Source: Elephas maximus indicus
Lineage: Eukaryota; Chordata; Mammalia; Proboscidea; Elephantidae
DNA length: 64,000 bases
Direction of reading: 5' to 3'
Assembly (NCBI RefSeq): GCF_024166365.1
Contig: NC_064825.1
Span: 107,212,480-107,276,479, forward strand
Shown: positions 22,446 through 34,275 of the stretch, in pieces
How positions within the stretch are numbered: the first letter of the stretch is position 1
How the letters are laid out: every line of letters begins with the position of its first letter
Made by a program: the position numbers and the translations under genes
The notes under the pieces: generated by a model
Told to the model about the DNA's origin: nothing
The model's input: only the letters and a program-made list of their open reading frames with translations
Database searches by the model: none

Positions 22446-23509
22446 AAACATTGTAGAAAATATTTATGACAATAAAAATGGAGGAAAACAACTGGAATTA
22501 TAAAAAGTTTTTTAGATGGGTCTACAATTAATTTTCTCCTTTAGTTGGTATTAGCTAAGCACTCAAATCTGAAGGTTTTGGAATTTCTAAGAATATTTTG
22601 GTGGAGTTAAAAGTAACAAGAAAAAAGTCCAATTTATCTAAGTTTCTAGATCTGAAATAAGAGATTTTTTCATATATAAAGCACTTTAAAAGATGCAGAA
22701 CCCACTCTTATTCCAGCAGGTACTAAATGTCTTTACGGTTAGAAAAAATCATGAAAATTTAATGACTTTGTAAAAAAATAAAGTCTGGAAAAAAATCCTT
22801 ATACTTTATTTCTATAGCAATTATTTCAAAATAAGTTCATAAGTTCCATAGAATCAATTGGTTTGATGGTCAAAGAAAAAGTTCATGAAGAAGTGAGTTT
22901 TCAAAATGCTAATATTTTCTATGAGATATTAAACATTGAATTTTTATTTTGCCTACTCTAGGGTCTACTTATTTCTATTGCTCCAAGTAATAAAATAATA
23001 TTTTGAGCTAAGAATTATGTAAATAGATACATCTGATCTTATGCTTTGCTGTTATTTCATATATTATATTCTGCTTGTTTGCTGGGATTTAAGCAATATA
23101 GTATCATACTTAATATTTTTATTCTTCCAATCAAGGAGCCTACATAGGTTGTGGTTGTTAGTTGCTGTAGTATACAGGTAAGACCAGCTATAAATCAAGG
23201 TGAACTTATGCTAGAATACGACATAGTGGACCCAGGGAGAAACACCACATGATGTAGTGAAGGGCAAGCCCTTCACAGTTCTAGGATGTATCATTCACAT
23301 GTGCTGGAAATTAAAATATCACTCCTCCTATAACTTGACTTCTGAGACTTCCCTACATCACGGTATTTCTGTTCAGCTCTCCTCTTGTTTACTCTTTCTC
23401 CAGGGAATCCTGGAATATATGGGTAGCAATTTGTCAATTCCCTCAACTCCTTCTTCTCTGTGGTAAATTCCCTAACAGAAAAACTATATGCAGATACTAT
23501 TTGACACAT
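22446..23509. other. Spacer DNA, no feature recognised
   Basis: AT-rich sequence without a recognisable gene or repeat family. Open frames near 23,260-23,630 run into the RTE fragment and show no domain. Confidence 0.5.
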
Positions 23510-23733
23510 GATAGGAGAGACCAGTCCCTGGAGAAGGACATGATCCTTGGTATAGTAGATGGTTGGCAAAAAAGAGAAAGACCTTATGAAATGGATTGAT
23601 GCCATGGCTGCAAAAAATGGGGTCAGACATAACAATGATTATGAGGATGGTGCAGGACCAAGCACTGTTTCGTTCTGTTGTACATGAGCTCACTAGGAGT
23701 TGGAACAGACTGGATAGCACCTAACAACAACAG
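23510..23733 (+). mobile_element. RTE LINE, 3' end fragment
   Basis: Matches the RTE 3' terminus seen at 63,175-63,400: CAGTCCCTGGAGAAGGACAT, ATGGTGCAGGACCAAGCACT, then GAGTTGGAACAGACTGGATA and a CTAACAACAACAG tail. It is a severely 5'-truncated insertion. Confidence 0.9.
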
Positions 23734-23915
23734 TAGTATTGACATTTGTGGGGACCATTAAATGTTTTAATGAACCACGGATCATTCTTATTCTAACTGT
23801 AACTATGTTTAATTTCTTTACTCAAGCTCCTCAATTAATATTTTCTTGTTGTTTTCTCTCTGTATCTCTGTCTCTCTGCTTGTCTCTCTCTCTTATATTT
23901 TCAGTAGCTCCTTCA

Positions 23916-24254
23916 ATGAAAAACTATCCAGGTGAATTCAAAAAAATTATTTTCATTGGGTTAATGGGTATCCCTGAGTTGTGTGTTGTTCCTTTTGATC
24001 TGTATGATCACCGTGGTGGGGAGCTCTTGTATGTTTACATTAATCATGGCGATACCCAATATATTGCACATTTTCAGCCGGATCTTTTACGTCTTAGACT
24101 GTATGATTGGCGCAACTTAGAATTCCATGGTAGTCAGTATTTGCAGTTGCTTGTGGTGTTCCTGGCTTCCCCCGTTATATCATCTGGGAATGCTTTTCCT
24201 GTGCATGTAATGAAATCCTCAATAAACCAGTGGTTCACTAAATATAAGTATTAG
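23916..24254 (+). pseudogene. Olfactory receptor relic (N-terminus and TM1)
   Basis: A long CT-rich tract (23,855-23,895) and TATTTTCAG at 23,896-23,904 form a good splice acceptor 11 bases before an ATG at 23,916, the usual set-up for an OR coding exon. The start frame gives GEFKKIIFIGLMGIPELCVV, like an OR N-terminus (EFI-IGL--PEL). One frame away the next bases read FLLICMITVVGSSCM followed by LI at 24,032-24,037, matching OR TM1 (FLVIYMITVVGNMGL in the OR8K5-like gene). Sequence after about 24,060 no longer resembles an OR, although a 112-codon frame stays open by chance to 24,254. It is a decayed, truncated OR of unknown subfamily. Confidence 0.55.
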
Positions 24255-25028
24255 CAAGAAAGAGGGTTTAATTTCTCATTTAAAAAGAAAAAGTCCAGTA
24301 GTGGAGTCTGATGTCTCTCATTGGTTCAGTAGCTCAGCACTATCAAGGTTAATATATTTACCAATATCTTGTTCTTAAATTCTCAAAAAATTGAAGTTCA
24401 GAAGGGGCAGAACCAACATGGAGCTATAGACAAAAACACCACACCATCGGCCCCCAAAATTATGTAAAACAGACATAAACATCAATCCTGGAACCCTGAG
24501 GATCAAATGGAGAAATAAAGAACTCAACCAAGTACTGAATGGAATATGAAACTAACAGAAAACCTAGCGTAAGGGGAGAAACAGAGCAGAGGTCCCTTAT
24601 CAGCTAAGGCAGTATGGATTTGCCATCTTGGACTCCTGTCAGAGATAAGCAGACAGGGAGTATGGGAAAGCAGCTTCACAGAACTCCCAGCAGGAGGCAG
24701 CAACTGGTAACCAGTGATACATGCTTTCCTACCCCACCCTTCCTCCCAAGTGCTCAGCCTCCACCACTTCCCAGCAGGCTGTGGTCGCTGGGCTGGGAGG
24801 CACCACTTGGTGCCACTTGGATTCATTCTGCTCACACCTTCAGTGCCATTTCTTTCCTGCTGGTGTTGGTTTTGTCAGCTTCCTTTGGTTTCTTCCCTGT
24901 ATCTCACCTCCTCCGCCTCCTTTCTCTCAAACATCTAGCTCCATATGCCACCATTGCTTCTTCTTGACAGGATGTGAATCACCTGTTGGCTGGGGAACTG
25001 CTTCCCCAGACCAGTAGCCACCATGCTG

Positions 25029-25990
25029 GTGGGATCCCTGGGGCCTTTTTACTATATTTTTCCTTTTTGTTTATCTTCATTTCTAGGTTTCTTATCTCCC
25101 TCTTCTTTTCCTGTGTCCTGAATACCTGGTACTGTGTGCTATCTCTGCCCCTTCTAGCTGGGCCAGGAGCCATCTCCCTAGTCTGCATATCTGCCTCAGT
25201 GGGAACACTGGGAGCTTTTATTTTTCTTCTTTTTAGTTATTTTTTTTTCTTTTTACTTTTTGTTTTTCTTCATTTTTCGGTTTCTCATCTCTCTACTTAC
25301 CTTTTTTTCCTATCTCTTGAATACCTGGTGCTGTGTGCCGTCTACGTCCCTTCTAGCAGGACTGAACAGCTTGGGAACCACTTCCCCCATCTTAGCAGTT
25401 GCATCAGTGGGATCCCTGAGGATATTTCTTTTTATTTTCTTTAGACTTATTATTGTTTTTCCTCTTTTTTCACTATTGTTTTTCTTCATTTCTCAGTTTC
25501 CCATTTCTCTCTACTTTCCTTCTTTTCCTGTCTTGTGAAAACCTGGTGCTGTGTACCATTTCTGCCATTTCTCAGGACTGGGATCCATTTCTCCAGTTGC
25601 CAGTGGGATCCCTGGGGGCATTTTTATTTTGTTTTCTCTTTTTTTCCTTTTGTTTTTTTCATTTCTAAGTTTCTCATCTGTCTCTATTTTCCTTCTTTCC
25701 CTGTCCTCTGAATACTTGGAATTGTGTGCCATCTCTACCCCTTTTAGATAGGATGTGTACCGAGGCCTGGGAGCCAAATCCCCAGTTGCCAGTGGGATCC
25801 CTGGAGAAATTGTTTTTTCTCTTTTTATTTTCTTTAATTATTTTTCTCTTTTCCTTTTTGTTTTTCTTCATTTCTCAGTTTCTTATCTCTCTACTTCAAC
25901 AGCAGGCTTCCACAGAACTGTTTCTTGTTTGGTTTTATTTGGTTGCTATTTCTTCTCTCTTCTTTTCCATAGCCATCTTAGCTTCAGATA
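25029..25990 (+). repeat. Tandem monomers in the L1 5' leader
   Basis: Five imperfect repeats are marked by GTGGGATCCCTGG-like anchors at 25,029, 25,199, 25,407, 25,603 and 25,792 (spacing 170, 208, 196 and 189). A second anchor GAATACCTGGTGCTGTGTGCC-like recurs at 25,119, 25,319, 25,537 and 25,710. Each unit has a long pyrimidine tract (TTTTTCTTCATTTCTCAGTT type). By analogy with rodent L1 promoters, the units may be promoter monomers; that role is inference. Confidence 0.8.
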
Positions 25991-26299
25991 TCACAACCTC
26001 TCAACTCCCTCCTGCCAATCTGTACTGTGTACTGAACACTGCACCCCCAAAAGCACAGGCATGGCCTACCAGAACCTGCATTGCACTGATCCTTGGCCTG
26101 CCCTGTTCGTCCCAGTATGTGCCACAAACAACCCATCCCAGCCCCTTCCCTTCAGATGGACCTGCCTGGCTGCAACATAGATGAGCGACTGGCCCTGACC
26201 ATTGAACAAGGAGGTGAAAAGTATCATGCCCACAGACAAGCAAACAACAAAGAATGCACAGCTCACCTGCTCAGAAATAGCAAAATAAAACAAAAGCAA

Positions 26300-27400
26300 G
26301 GATGAAACAAACAAATCTACAGTCAATAAATGAAGACAATAACTGCTGAATGTCACAAAGAAAGCAGACTATATCAAAACATTTAATAAAAAAAAGGACA
26401 AGGTAGTTCCAATAGACAGCCAAAATAAAAACCAGATGACTTTTCAGTAGAAAAAAAGGCACTGGAAGTACATGATGGGAATTCAAATCTCTAATATTCT
26501 GAGCTATCCAAGAGTTGAAGCAAAAACAAAGAAAATGAGGAATAAATACACAAATTCATGGAAAAGGTAGAGAAAATCATGGAAAACACAGGCAAAACAA
26601 TGAAATAATCCAGAAAAACAATGCAAGAATAAAATGCCAAAATAAATGCACAACTAAAAATGAATCAAAAACAACAGTTAGAAATCCAAAGGACAAACAA
26701 CTAGATTTCAGAAATCGACAGTGTCATAGAAGCTCTCAGGAACAGATTTGAAACAATGGAAGGGAGAATCAGTGAAATTAAAGATAAATAGTTGGATACC
26801 ACTTTGAGGAAAAATCAGAAAAAAAAAAGAATGAAGAAAACTGAAAAAAATCTGAGAATTATGTGCGGTACAATCAAAAGCAAAAATTTGTGAGTGGTCG
26901 CAGTTCCAGAATAGGGGAAGAAAACAGAAAACACAGAGAGGATCATTGAAGAACTGCTGACAGAAAACTTCCCTAAAATCGTGAAAGATGAAAAGCTGAC
27001 CATTAAGAAGCTCAACGAATCCCATATAGGACAGACCCCAAGAGAAAAACGGCAAGGCATATGATAATCACACTTGCTAAAACCAAAGACAAAGAAAGAC
27101 TCCTGAAAGCAACTCAAGAAAAAGGGAAAAGTCACACACAGAGAGGGAACAATAAGACTAAGCTCTGATTACTCTACAAAAATCATGCAAGCAAGAAGAC
27201 AAATGATGACATATACAAAACCTTGAAAGAAAAAAAAAATCCAACCAATAATAATACATCCTACAAAACTCTTGATCAAATATGATGGTGAAATTAGTAC
27301 ATTTCCAGATAAACAGAGAATAAAGGAATATATAAAAACCAGACCAAAATTACAAGAAGTAGTAAAGGGAGTCTGTCGGTCTAAGAACAAATAACATCTG
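26300..27400 (+). pseudogene. L1 ORF1 remnant
   Basis: Short pieces of the L1 RNA-binding coiled-coil protein are readable, for example NRFETMEGRISEIKDK near 26,740-26,790 and an ENFPKI segment near 26,970. The tail has the usual CCAGATAAACAGAGAATAAA sequence near 27,305. Stops and frame changes throughout. Confidence 0.65.
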
Positions 27401-27824
27401 ACCACAGCCTGAATCTAGGGTGCAAGATGTCATCAGAGAGATAACAACCTAGGAAACGAACTCTCAAGAACTATCAAAACTAAAAGATTTACAACAGTGA
27501 ACCAGAGAGGTTAATCTGCAAATGACAACTTCAGAAAAATAAAAGACAGAATAAATGGTGGAGAGGAAGGCAAGGTGGTACCAAGTAGTAAAAAGCTGGT
27601 TAAAACTTAGGAAGACAAGGATAAATTTCAAGGTAACCACAAGAAAGGTAAAAAAAAAAAAAAAATTCCCGTCAAAATAAAGAAGAATAACATAAAGTCT
27701 GAGTAAAAACAATCTACAAAAACCAAAACAAATGAAAAAAAAAATCCACAAACAAAAGGAATTCAACACAGGGGAGTAAGAAGAACAAAGAAAATGTCAG
27801 CACCACAAAAAAAGCATGAAAAAA

Positions 27825-30800
27825 ATGACAGCAATAAACTCACAACTATCAATAATTACACTGAACATAAATGGCCTAAATACACCCAAAAGAGACAGAG
27901 AGTGAGAAAATGGATTAAAAAAAAAAACAGAATCCATTAGGTTTTTTGGTTTTTACAAAAGGACACACCTTAGAAACAAAAATGTAAATTTATTAAAAAT
28001 CAAAAGATGAAACAAAAATATATCAAGCAAGCAGCAACCAAAAAGGAGAAGGAATGGCAACACTAATCTCAGATGAAATGGACTTTAAAACAAAATCCAT
28101 CATAAAAGACATTGAAGAGCACTCTATAATGATTAAAGGGACTGTCTATCACGAAGACATAACAATAACAAACATCTATGCACCTAATGACAGGGGTTCA
28201 AAAAACATTAAAAAACTCTAACAGGAGAAAAAAGAGAGATCGACAGTTCCACAATAATAGCAAGAGATTCAACAAACCTCTCTCAGTAAAGGATAAAATA
28301 TCTAGAAAGAAACTCAACAAAGATACAGAAGATCTAAAGGTCACAATCAGAGAATTTGAACTCGGAGACATATTGAACACTCCATCCCAAAACCGTAAAG
28401 TATGCATTCTTTTCCAACTCACATGGAACTGTTGCCAGAATAGACCACATCTTAGGCCACAAAGTAAAGTTAACAAAATCCAAAAACACTGAGATAATAC
28501 AAAGTATCTTCCCTGAGTACAACACCATCAAAGTAGAAATTAACAACAGGAAGAAAAAGGAAAAAAAAAAAAATCAATTACATGGAAACCGAATAACACC
28601 CTGCTTAAAAACCACTGGGTAAAAGAAGAAATCAAAGAAGGAATAAAAAATTTCCTAGAATCAAATAAGAATGAAAACACACACCAAAACCTTTGGGACA
28701 CAGCAAAGGCAGTGCTCAGAGGTCAATGTATAGCAATAGATACACACATCAAAAAAGAAGAAGGGGACATAATCAAAATATTAGTTACACCACTTGAACA
28801 AATAGAAAGAGAACAGCAAAAGAAGCCCGAAGCCACCAGAAGAAAGGATATAATAAACATCAGGGCAGAAATAGAGAATTGAAATAGAGAGCTGAAAAAC
28901 AATAGAAAGAATCAACAAAACCAAAAGTTGGTTCTTTGAAAGTATCAACAAAATCGAAATGCCAGCAGCCAAAATGACAAAATAAAAACAGGAGAGGATG
29001 CAAGTAATCCAAAGAAATGAAATTGAGGACATTAAAACAGACCAAACTAAAATAATAAAAAATCATAACAGAGTATTATAAAAAATTATACACCAACAAA
29101 TTTGAAAACCTGGAGGAAATTGACAAATTTCTAGAAGCACATTACCTACTGAAACTAACATAAAATGATATTTAAAATCAGAACCAAACCATAGGAGATC
29201 AAAAATGTAACAACAACAACAAAAAAACTCCAACAAAAGAAAGCCCTGGCCCCGATTGCTTCACTGGAGAATTCTATCAAACATTCAGAGACGAGCTTAA
29301 ACCAGTAGTACTCTAACTATATCAGAACATAGAAAAGGAAGTGACACTTCCAAAGTCATTCTGTGAAGCCAGCTTAACCCTAATACCAAAACCAGGCACA
29401 GACACCACAAAAATAGAAAATTGCAGACCAATATCTCTCATGAATATAGATGCAAAAATTCTCAACAAAATTCTAACCAACAGAATTCAGTGTCAGATCA
29501 AAAAGATAATACACCAAGACCGAGTAGGATTCATACCAGGTATGCAAGCATGGTTCAACAATAGAAAATCAATGAGCATAATTCACCACATAAATAAAAA
29601 TATCACATGGTCATCTCAATTGACATAGAAAAGGTACTTGACAAAGTCCAACACCCATTCCTGATTAAAACTCTCAATAAAATAAGTATAGAAGGGAAAT
29701 TCCTCAACATAATAAAGGGCATCTATACAAAACAAATGTATAACAAATAGCCAATGTCATTCTTAATGGAGAGAGGCTGAAAACCTTTCCCTTGAGAACA
29801 CGAACAAGACAAGGATGCCTTTTATCACCACTCCTGTTTAACATTTTGCTGGAAGTCCTAGCTAGAGCATTAAGGCAAAAAAAAAAAGGAAATCAAGTGG
29901 ATCCAAATTGACAATAAAGACATAAAACTTTCCCCTATTTGCAGATGATGTGCTTCTATACATAAAAAACCCAAGACTCCATGAGAAAACTACTGGAACT
30001 AATAGAAATATTTTGCAGAGTACCAGGATACAAGGTAAACATAGAAAAATCAGTTGGATTCTTATGCACAAATAAAGAGAAGGATGAAAAGGAAATCAGG
30101 AAAAAAAAATACCATTTATAATAGCCCCTAAAAAAAATAAAACACCTAGAAATAAATCTATCCAGGGATGTAAAAGACCAATGCAAACAAAACTACAAAA
30201 CATGAGTTGAAGAAATCAAAAGAGATCTACGTATGTGGAAAAACATTCCATGATCATGGATAGGTAGACTTAACATTGTGAAAGTGACAATTCCGTTCAA
30301 AGCAATCTGAAAATACAATTCAATCCTGATTCAAATACTAACGACATTCTTTAAAGAGGTGGGAAAACTAATCATGTACTTTATATGGAAAGGGAAGGGG
30401 CCCCAAAGAAGTAAAGTACTATTGAAGAAGAAGAATAAAGTAGAGGGACTTACGCCACCTGACCTCAGAAACTCCTATACAGCTATGGTAGTCAAAACAG
30501 CCTGGTACTGGCACACTGACAGATACATTGACCAATGGAACAGAATTGAGAACCCAGATGTAAATCCATCCACCAATGGTTAACTAATTTTTGACAAGGG
30601 CCCAAAGTCCATCAAATGCAGAAAAGACAGTCATTTTAACAAATGGTGCTGGCAAAATTGGATGTCCATCTGCAAAAAAAAGAAATAGGACCCATACCTC
30701 ACATGATATACAAAAACTAATTCAAAATGGATCAAAAGTCTAAATATAAAATGAAAAACTGTAAAGATCCTAGAAGAAAAATTAGGATCAACGCTAGAGG

Positions 30801-31666
30801 CCCTAATACATGGCAGTAACAGAACACAAAACCATAACTAACAACATGAACTCCAGAAGATAAGCTGGACAACTGGGATCTTCTAAAAACTAAACACTTA
30901 TGCTCATCAATAGACTTCACTAAAAGAGAAAAAGAGAACCTACGGACCGGGAAAAAAAAAATTGGCTATTACAAATCAGACAAAGGTCTAATCTCTATGA
31001 TCTACAAGAAATTCCAACACCTGTACAACAAGAAGACAAATAATCCAATTAAAAAATGGGCAAAGGAAATGAACAGATACTTCACCAAAGAAGACATTCA
31101 AGTAGCTAACAGACACTTGAGGAAATGCTCTCAATCACTAGCCATTAGTGAAATGCAAATCGAAGCCACAGCGATATACCATCTCGCCCTGGGACCACTG
31201 GCACAAATCAAGAGAACAGGAAATAGCAAACATTGGAGAGGCTGTGATGTGACTGGAACTCTTCATGCACTGCTGGTGGGAATGCAAAATGGGACAACCA
31301 TGTTGGAAAACAACATGGCACTACCTTAGAAAGCTAGAAATAGAAATACCATATGATCCAGCAACTCCACTCCTGGAAATATAACCTAGAGAGTTAAGAA
31401 CTGTCACATGAATAGACATATGCACACCCATGTTCATTGAAGCATTGTTCACAATTACAAAAAGATGGAAACAACCTAGATGTCCATCAATAGATGACTG
31501 GGTAAACAAACTATGGTACATACACACAATGGAGTACTATGCAACGGTAAAGGACAGCGATGAATCTACAAAGCATCTGATAACATGAAGGAATCTAGAG
31601 GGCATTATGCTGAATGAAATAAGTCAACCACAAAAGGAAAAACATTCTATGAGACCACTACTATAA
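27825..31666 (+). pseudogene. L1 ORF2 remnant (endonuclease, reverse transcriptase, C-terminus)
   Basis: It starts at an ATG at 27,825 reading MTAINSQLSIITLNINGLNT, typical of L1 ORF2, and ends CCACTACTATAA at 31,666. Seen along the way: a decayed endonuclease, [20 protein letters not shown] (29,341-29,628), LFADDVLLYI at 29,935 (the polymerase signature kept), and a C-terminal region ending in the conserved KKWAKEMNRYFTKEDIQ (31,040-31,100). Many stops and frame shifts. Confidence 0.88.
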
Positions 31667-32606
31667 AAATTCATGACAAAGTCTGCACACAAAAAGAAAC
31701 AATCTTTGGTGGTTTGGGAGGGGAGGGTTGGGGATTGAAAATACACTAAATAGATAACAATAAGTGGTAACTTTGCAAAGGGTAAAACAGTACACAGTCC
31801 TGGGGAAACAAACACAGCTAGTATAAGGCAAAATTATGGAAGCTTCATTGACACATCCAAACTCCCAGAGGGACTGAATTACTGGGCTGAGGGCTGTGAG
31901 GACCATGTTCTCGGGAACATCTAGCTCAGTTGGCATAGCATAACGTAGTTTATAAAAAATGTTCTACATTTTACTTTGATGAGTAGCGTCTTGGTTGTTA
32001 AAAGCCTGCGAGCGGCCCTCTAAGATACTCCACTGGTCTCACCCTTTCCAAAGCAAGAGGAAATGAAAAGAATTAATGATACAAAGGAAGGATTAGTCTG
32101 AAAGACTAATGGAAGACAATTGTCATGACCTCCACCAGAATGAGTCCAGTACAACTAGACGGTACCTGGCTACAACCACTGAATGCTCTGACAGGGATCA
32201 CAATAGAGGGTCCTGGGGGACAGAGCTGGAGAAAAATGTAGAACAAAATTCTAACTCACGAAAAAAGACCAGACTTACTGGCCTGACAGAGACCGGAGAA
32301 ACTGAGAATATGGCCAGCAGACACCCTTTTAGCACAGTAATGAAGTCACTTCCGAGGTTCATTCTTTATCCAAGCTTTAGACAGGCCCATAAAACAAAAC
32401 AAGACTGAAGGGGCACACCAGCCCAGGGGCAGGGACTGGAAGGCAGGAGGGTGCAGGAAAGCTGGTAATAGAGAACCCAAGGTATAGAAGGGGGAGTGTT
32501 GACATGCTGTGGGGTTGTTAACCAATGTCCCCAAACAATATATGTACTGTTTAATAAGAAGCTGGTTTGTTCTGTAAACCTTCATCTAAAGTGCAATTAA
32601 AAAAAG

Positions 32607-32917
32607 AAATTACCTTTCTTCCTGTTCTTAATGCAAGTGTTATAAATACATTTATCGTTTTAAGCTAACAGAGAAATACCAATGTAATACTGTGTTTTGC
32701 ATTGATTCAAAGATTAATGTGGTAGGATATCTTTTGTATAATGCAGCTGTATGGATTAAATAACTCTCCCTTTCAGGTCAGCCTCCTGGTATGAAAAATA
32801 AGTGTACAGAATGAAAGGATCTATACAAACCCTAAAAGCTTTAGCATTAATTCATAGAAATCTTGTGAATGTAAGTAACCGAAAACTTATAGAATATTGT
32901 AAGGTCAAAAGGAAAAA
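32607..32917. other. 3' flank of the spacer OR5J2-like gene
   Basis: AT-rich DNA between the L1 tail and the OR stop codon; probably the gene's 3'UTR and flank. No repeat recognised. Confidence 0.5.
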
Positions 32918-33856
32918 TCAACAAGGCAAATGTTTCATTTCTATGGCCCTTTTCACTGCAACATGTACCTCTTTGTTTCTCAGGCTGTAAATCAATGGAT
33001 TTAACATGGGAATCACTAGTGTGTAGAACACAGCAACCACCTTTTCCTGTTCTACAGAATACTGGGAGCTTGGCTGAATGTAACTAAAGCTCAAGGTACC
33101 ATAGAATATGGTCACAGCAGTCAGGTGAGAGGCACAGGTGGAGAAGGCTTTCCGTCTGCCTGATGCTGAGTGGATCCTCAGTATTGCAACAAGGATGAAC
33201 ACATAGGAAATGATCACAATCAAGAAGGTGGCCATGGCAATGGCTCCAGAGAAGGTTAACAGCAACAACTCATTCACAGAGGTATCTGACCACGACAGCT
33301 TTAGCAGTGAGGGGATATCACAGAAGAAGTGGTTGACGACATTTGGGCCACAAAAGAACAGTCTGCCCAAGCTTATCGTGTGTATTAATGAGTTCACTGT
33401 TCCACATGCCCATGACCCAGTGACCAATACTACGCACTTTCTCTTAGACATGGCTAGAGTGTAAAGCAAAGGGTTCACGATGGCCACATAATGGTCATAG
33501 GCCATCACCGACAGCAAGAAACCTTCTGTGGTAACGAACACCCCGAAACACAAATGCTGCACCATGCAAGCAGGGAAAGAAATGGTTCCCTTCACAACCA
33601 GAAGGTTTCTCAGCATTTGGGGTGCAATTGCAGATGAATAGCAGGCGTCTACAAATGAAAGGCAGCTGAGGAAAAAATACATGGGCGTGTGGAGCTTGGG
33701 AGTGGTGTGGATTAAGAAGATCATGCCCAGATTCCCCGCCAAGGTAATGGCATAAATCACCAGGAAGAACACGAAAAGCACAATTTTCATTTCAGCCTGA
33801 TCTGTCAGTCCCAAAAGAATAAACTCACTAACAACTCTCAAATTCTCTGCAGCCAT
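32918..33856 (-). CDS. OR5J2: Olfactory receptor, OR5J2-like copy b (spacer), probably impaired
   Basis: OR frame of 312 residues. The ATG at 33,856 ([12 protein letters not shown]) is chosen because it aligns with the other OR5J2 starts; the frame stays open a little further upstream, but only from a GTG. It resembles human OR5J2 closely ([19 protein letters not shown]). Family features present: GN in TM1, Cys97, Cys169, Cys179, [19 protein letters not shown]. Two normally fixed residues are changed: the DRY arginine is His (MAYDHY, residue 122), and Cys189 in EL2 is Trp (KLSWSDTS). The NLT glycosylation site is NLR. Intact frame but doubtful receptor. A TTTTTCTCAG acceptor lies about 35 bases upstream of the ATG. 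Confidence 0.85.
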   Translation of the reverse strand: MAAENLRVVSEFILLGLTDQAEMKIVLFVFFLVIYAITLAGNLGMIFLIHTTPKLHTPMYFFLSCLSFVDACYSSAIAPQMLRNLLVVKGTISFPACMVQHLCFGVFVTTEGFLLSVMAYDHYVAIVNPLLYTLAMSKRKCVVLVTGSWACGTVNSLIHTISLGRLFFCGPNVVNHFFCDIPSLLKLSWSDTSVNELLLLTFSGAIAMATFLIVIISYVFILVAILRIHSASGRRKAFSTCASHLTAVTIFYGTLSFSYIQPSSQYSVEQEKVVAVFYTLVIPMLNPLIYSLRNKEVHVAVKRAIEMKHLPC

Positions 33857-34072
33857 GTGCTTGTTTGTTTTCACAAAATCTGCTGAGAAAAAAGATACAG
33901 GGGTTATAATTTATCAGGCAAAGATGGTAAATACAGATTAAGATCAAGTGCAGAGAATGACTGCATTGGTTTTTGAAATAATAATATGTATTTTTCCCAT
34001 TCTGAGTTTTGTCACCAATAAAATTAATAGCTGGATTAGATGGTCTCAAATTTTCTTTCCAGAAGTCCCTCA

Positions 34073-34275
34073 GTGTTTGAAAGGCTTAACCTGCTCACTG
34101 CTAACTAAAAAGTTGGTGATTCGAGACCACCCAATAGCACCTTAGAAGAAAGGTCTGGTGATCTATTTTAAAAAATTATCTGTTCAAAACCCTAATGAGC
34201 ACTCTGACACTCTGACACACACGAGGCTGTCATGAGTTGGGGTCGATGTGATGGAAACTGGTTTGGATTTTGTAC
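34073..34275 (+). mobile_element. AfroSINE, diverged
   Basis: Diverged copy with head near TGCTCACTGCTAACTAAAAAG, B-box-like GATTCGAGACC and core GTCATGAGTTGGGGTCGATG. It lies inside the probable 5' intron of OR5J2-like copy b. Confidence 0.75.

Larger units (their letters stand above)
24398..32606 (+). mobile_element. L1 LINE, nearly complete, about 8.2 kb
   Basis: Start near GAAGGGGCAGAACCAACATGG, which resembles the first bases of mammalian L1 leaders. It is followed by a leader with tandem pyrimidine-rich monomers (25,029-25,990), a decayed ORF1 (about 26,300-27,400), an inter-ORF region, a decayed ORF2 (27,825-31,666) and a 3'UTR with a G-run array (31,715-31,733), the conserved GGCCCTCTAAGATACTCC block near 32,015 and an A-rich end at 32,590-32,606. 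No clear target duplication was found. It is the oldest-looking long L1 in the window, with many stops and frame changes. Confidence 0.85.

Noticed and set aside
24500-24970. Frames near 24,520-25,000 with Pro/Ser-rich products
   Set aside because: They lie in the L1 leader upstream of ORF1 and overlap on both strands without a recognised domain.
25260-25870. Phe/Leu-rich frames that look like membrane proteins
   Set aside because: They are translations of the pyrimidine-rich L1 leader monomers in several frames.
33857-33874. Six-codon upstream extension of the spacer OR5J2-like frame
   Set aside because: The extension begins with GTG, not ATG; the ATG at 33,856 aligns with the other OR5J2 starts.
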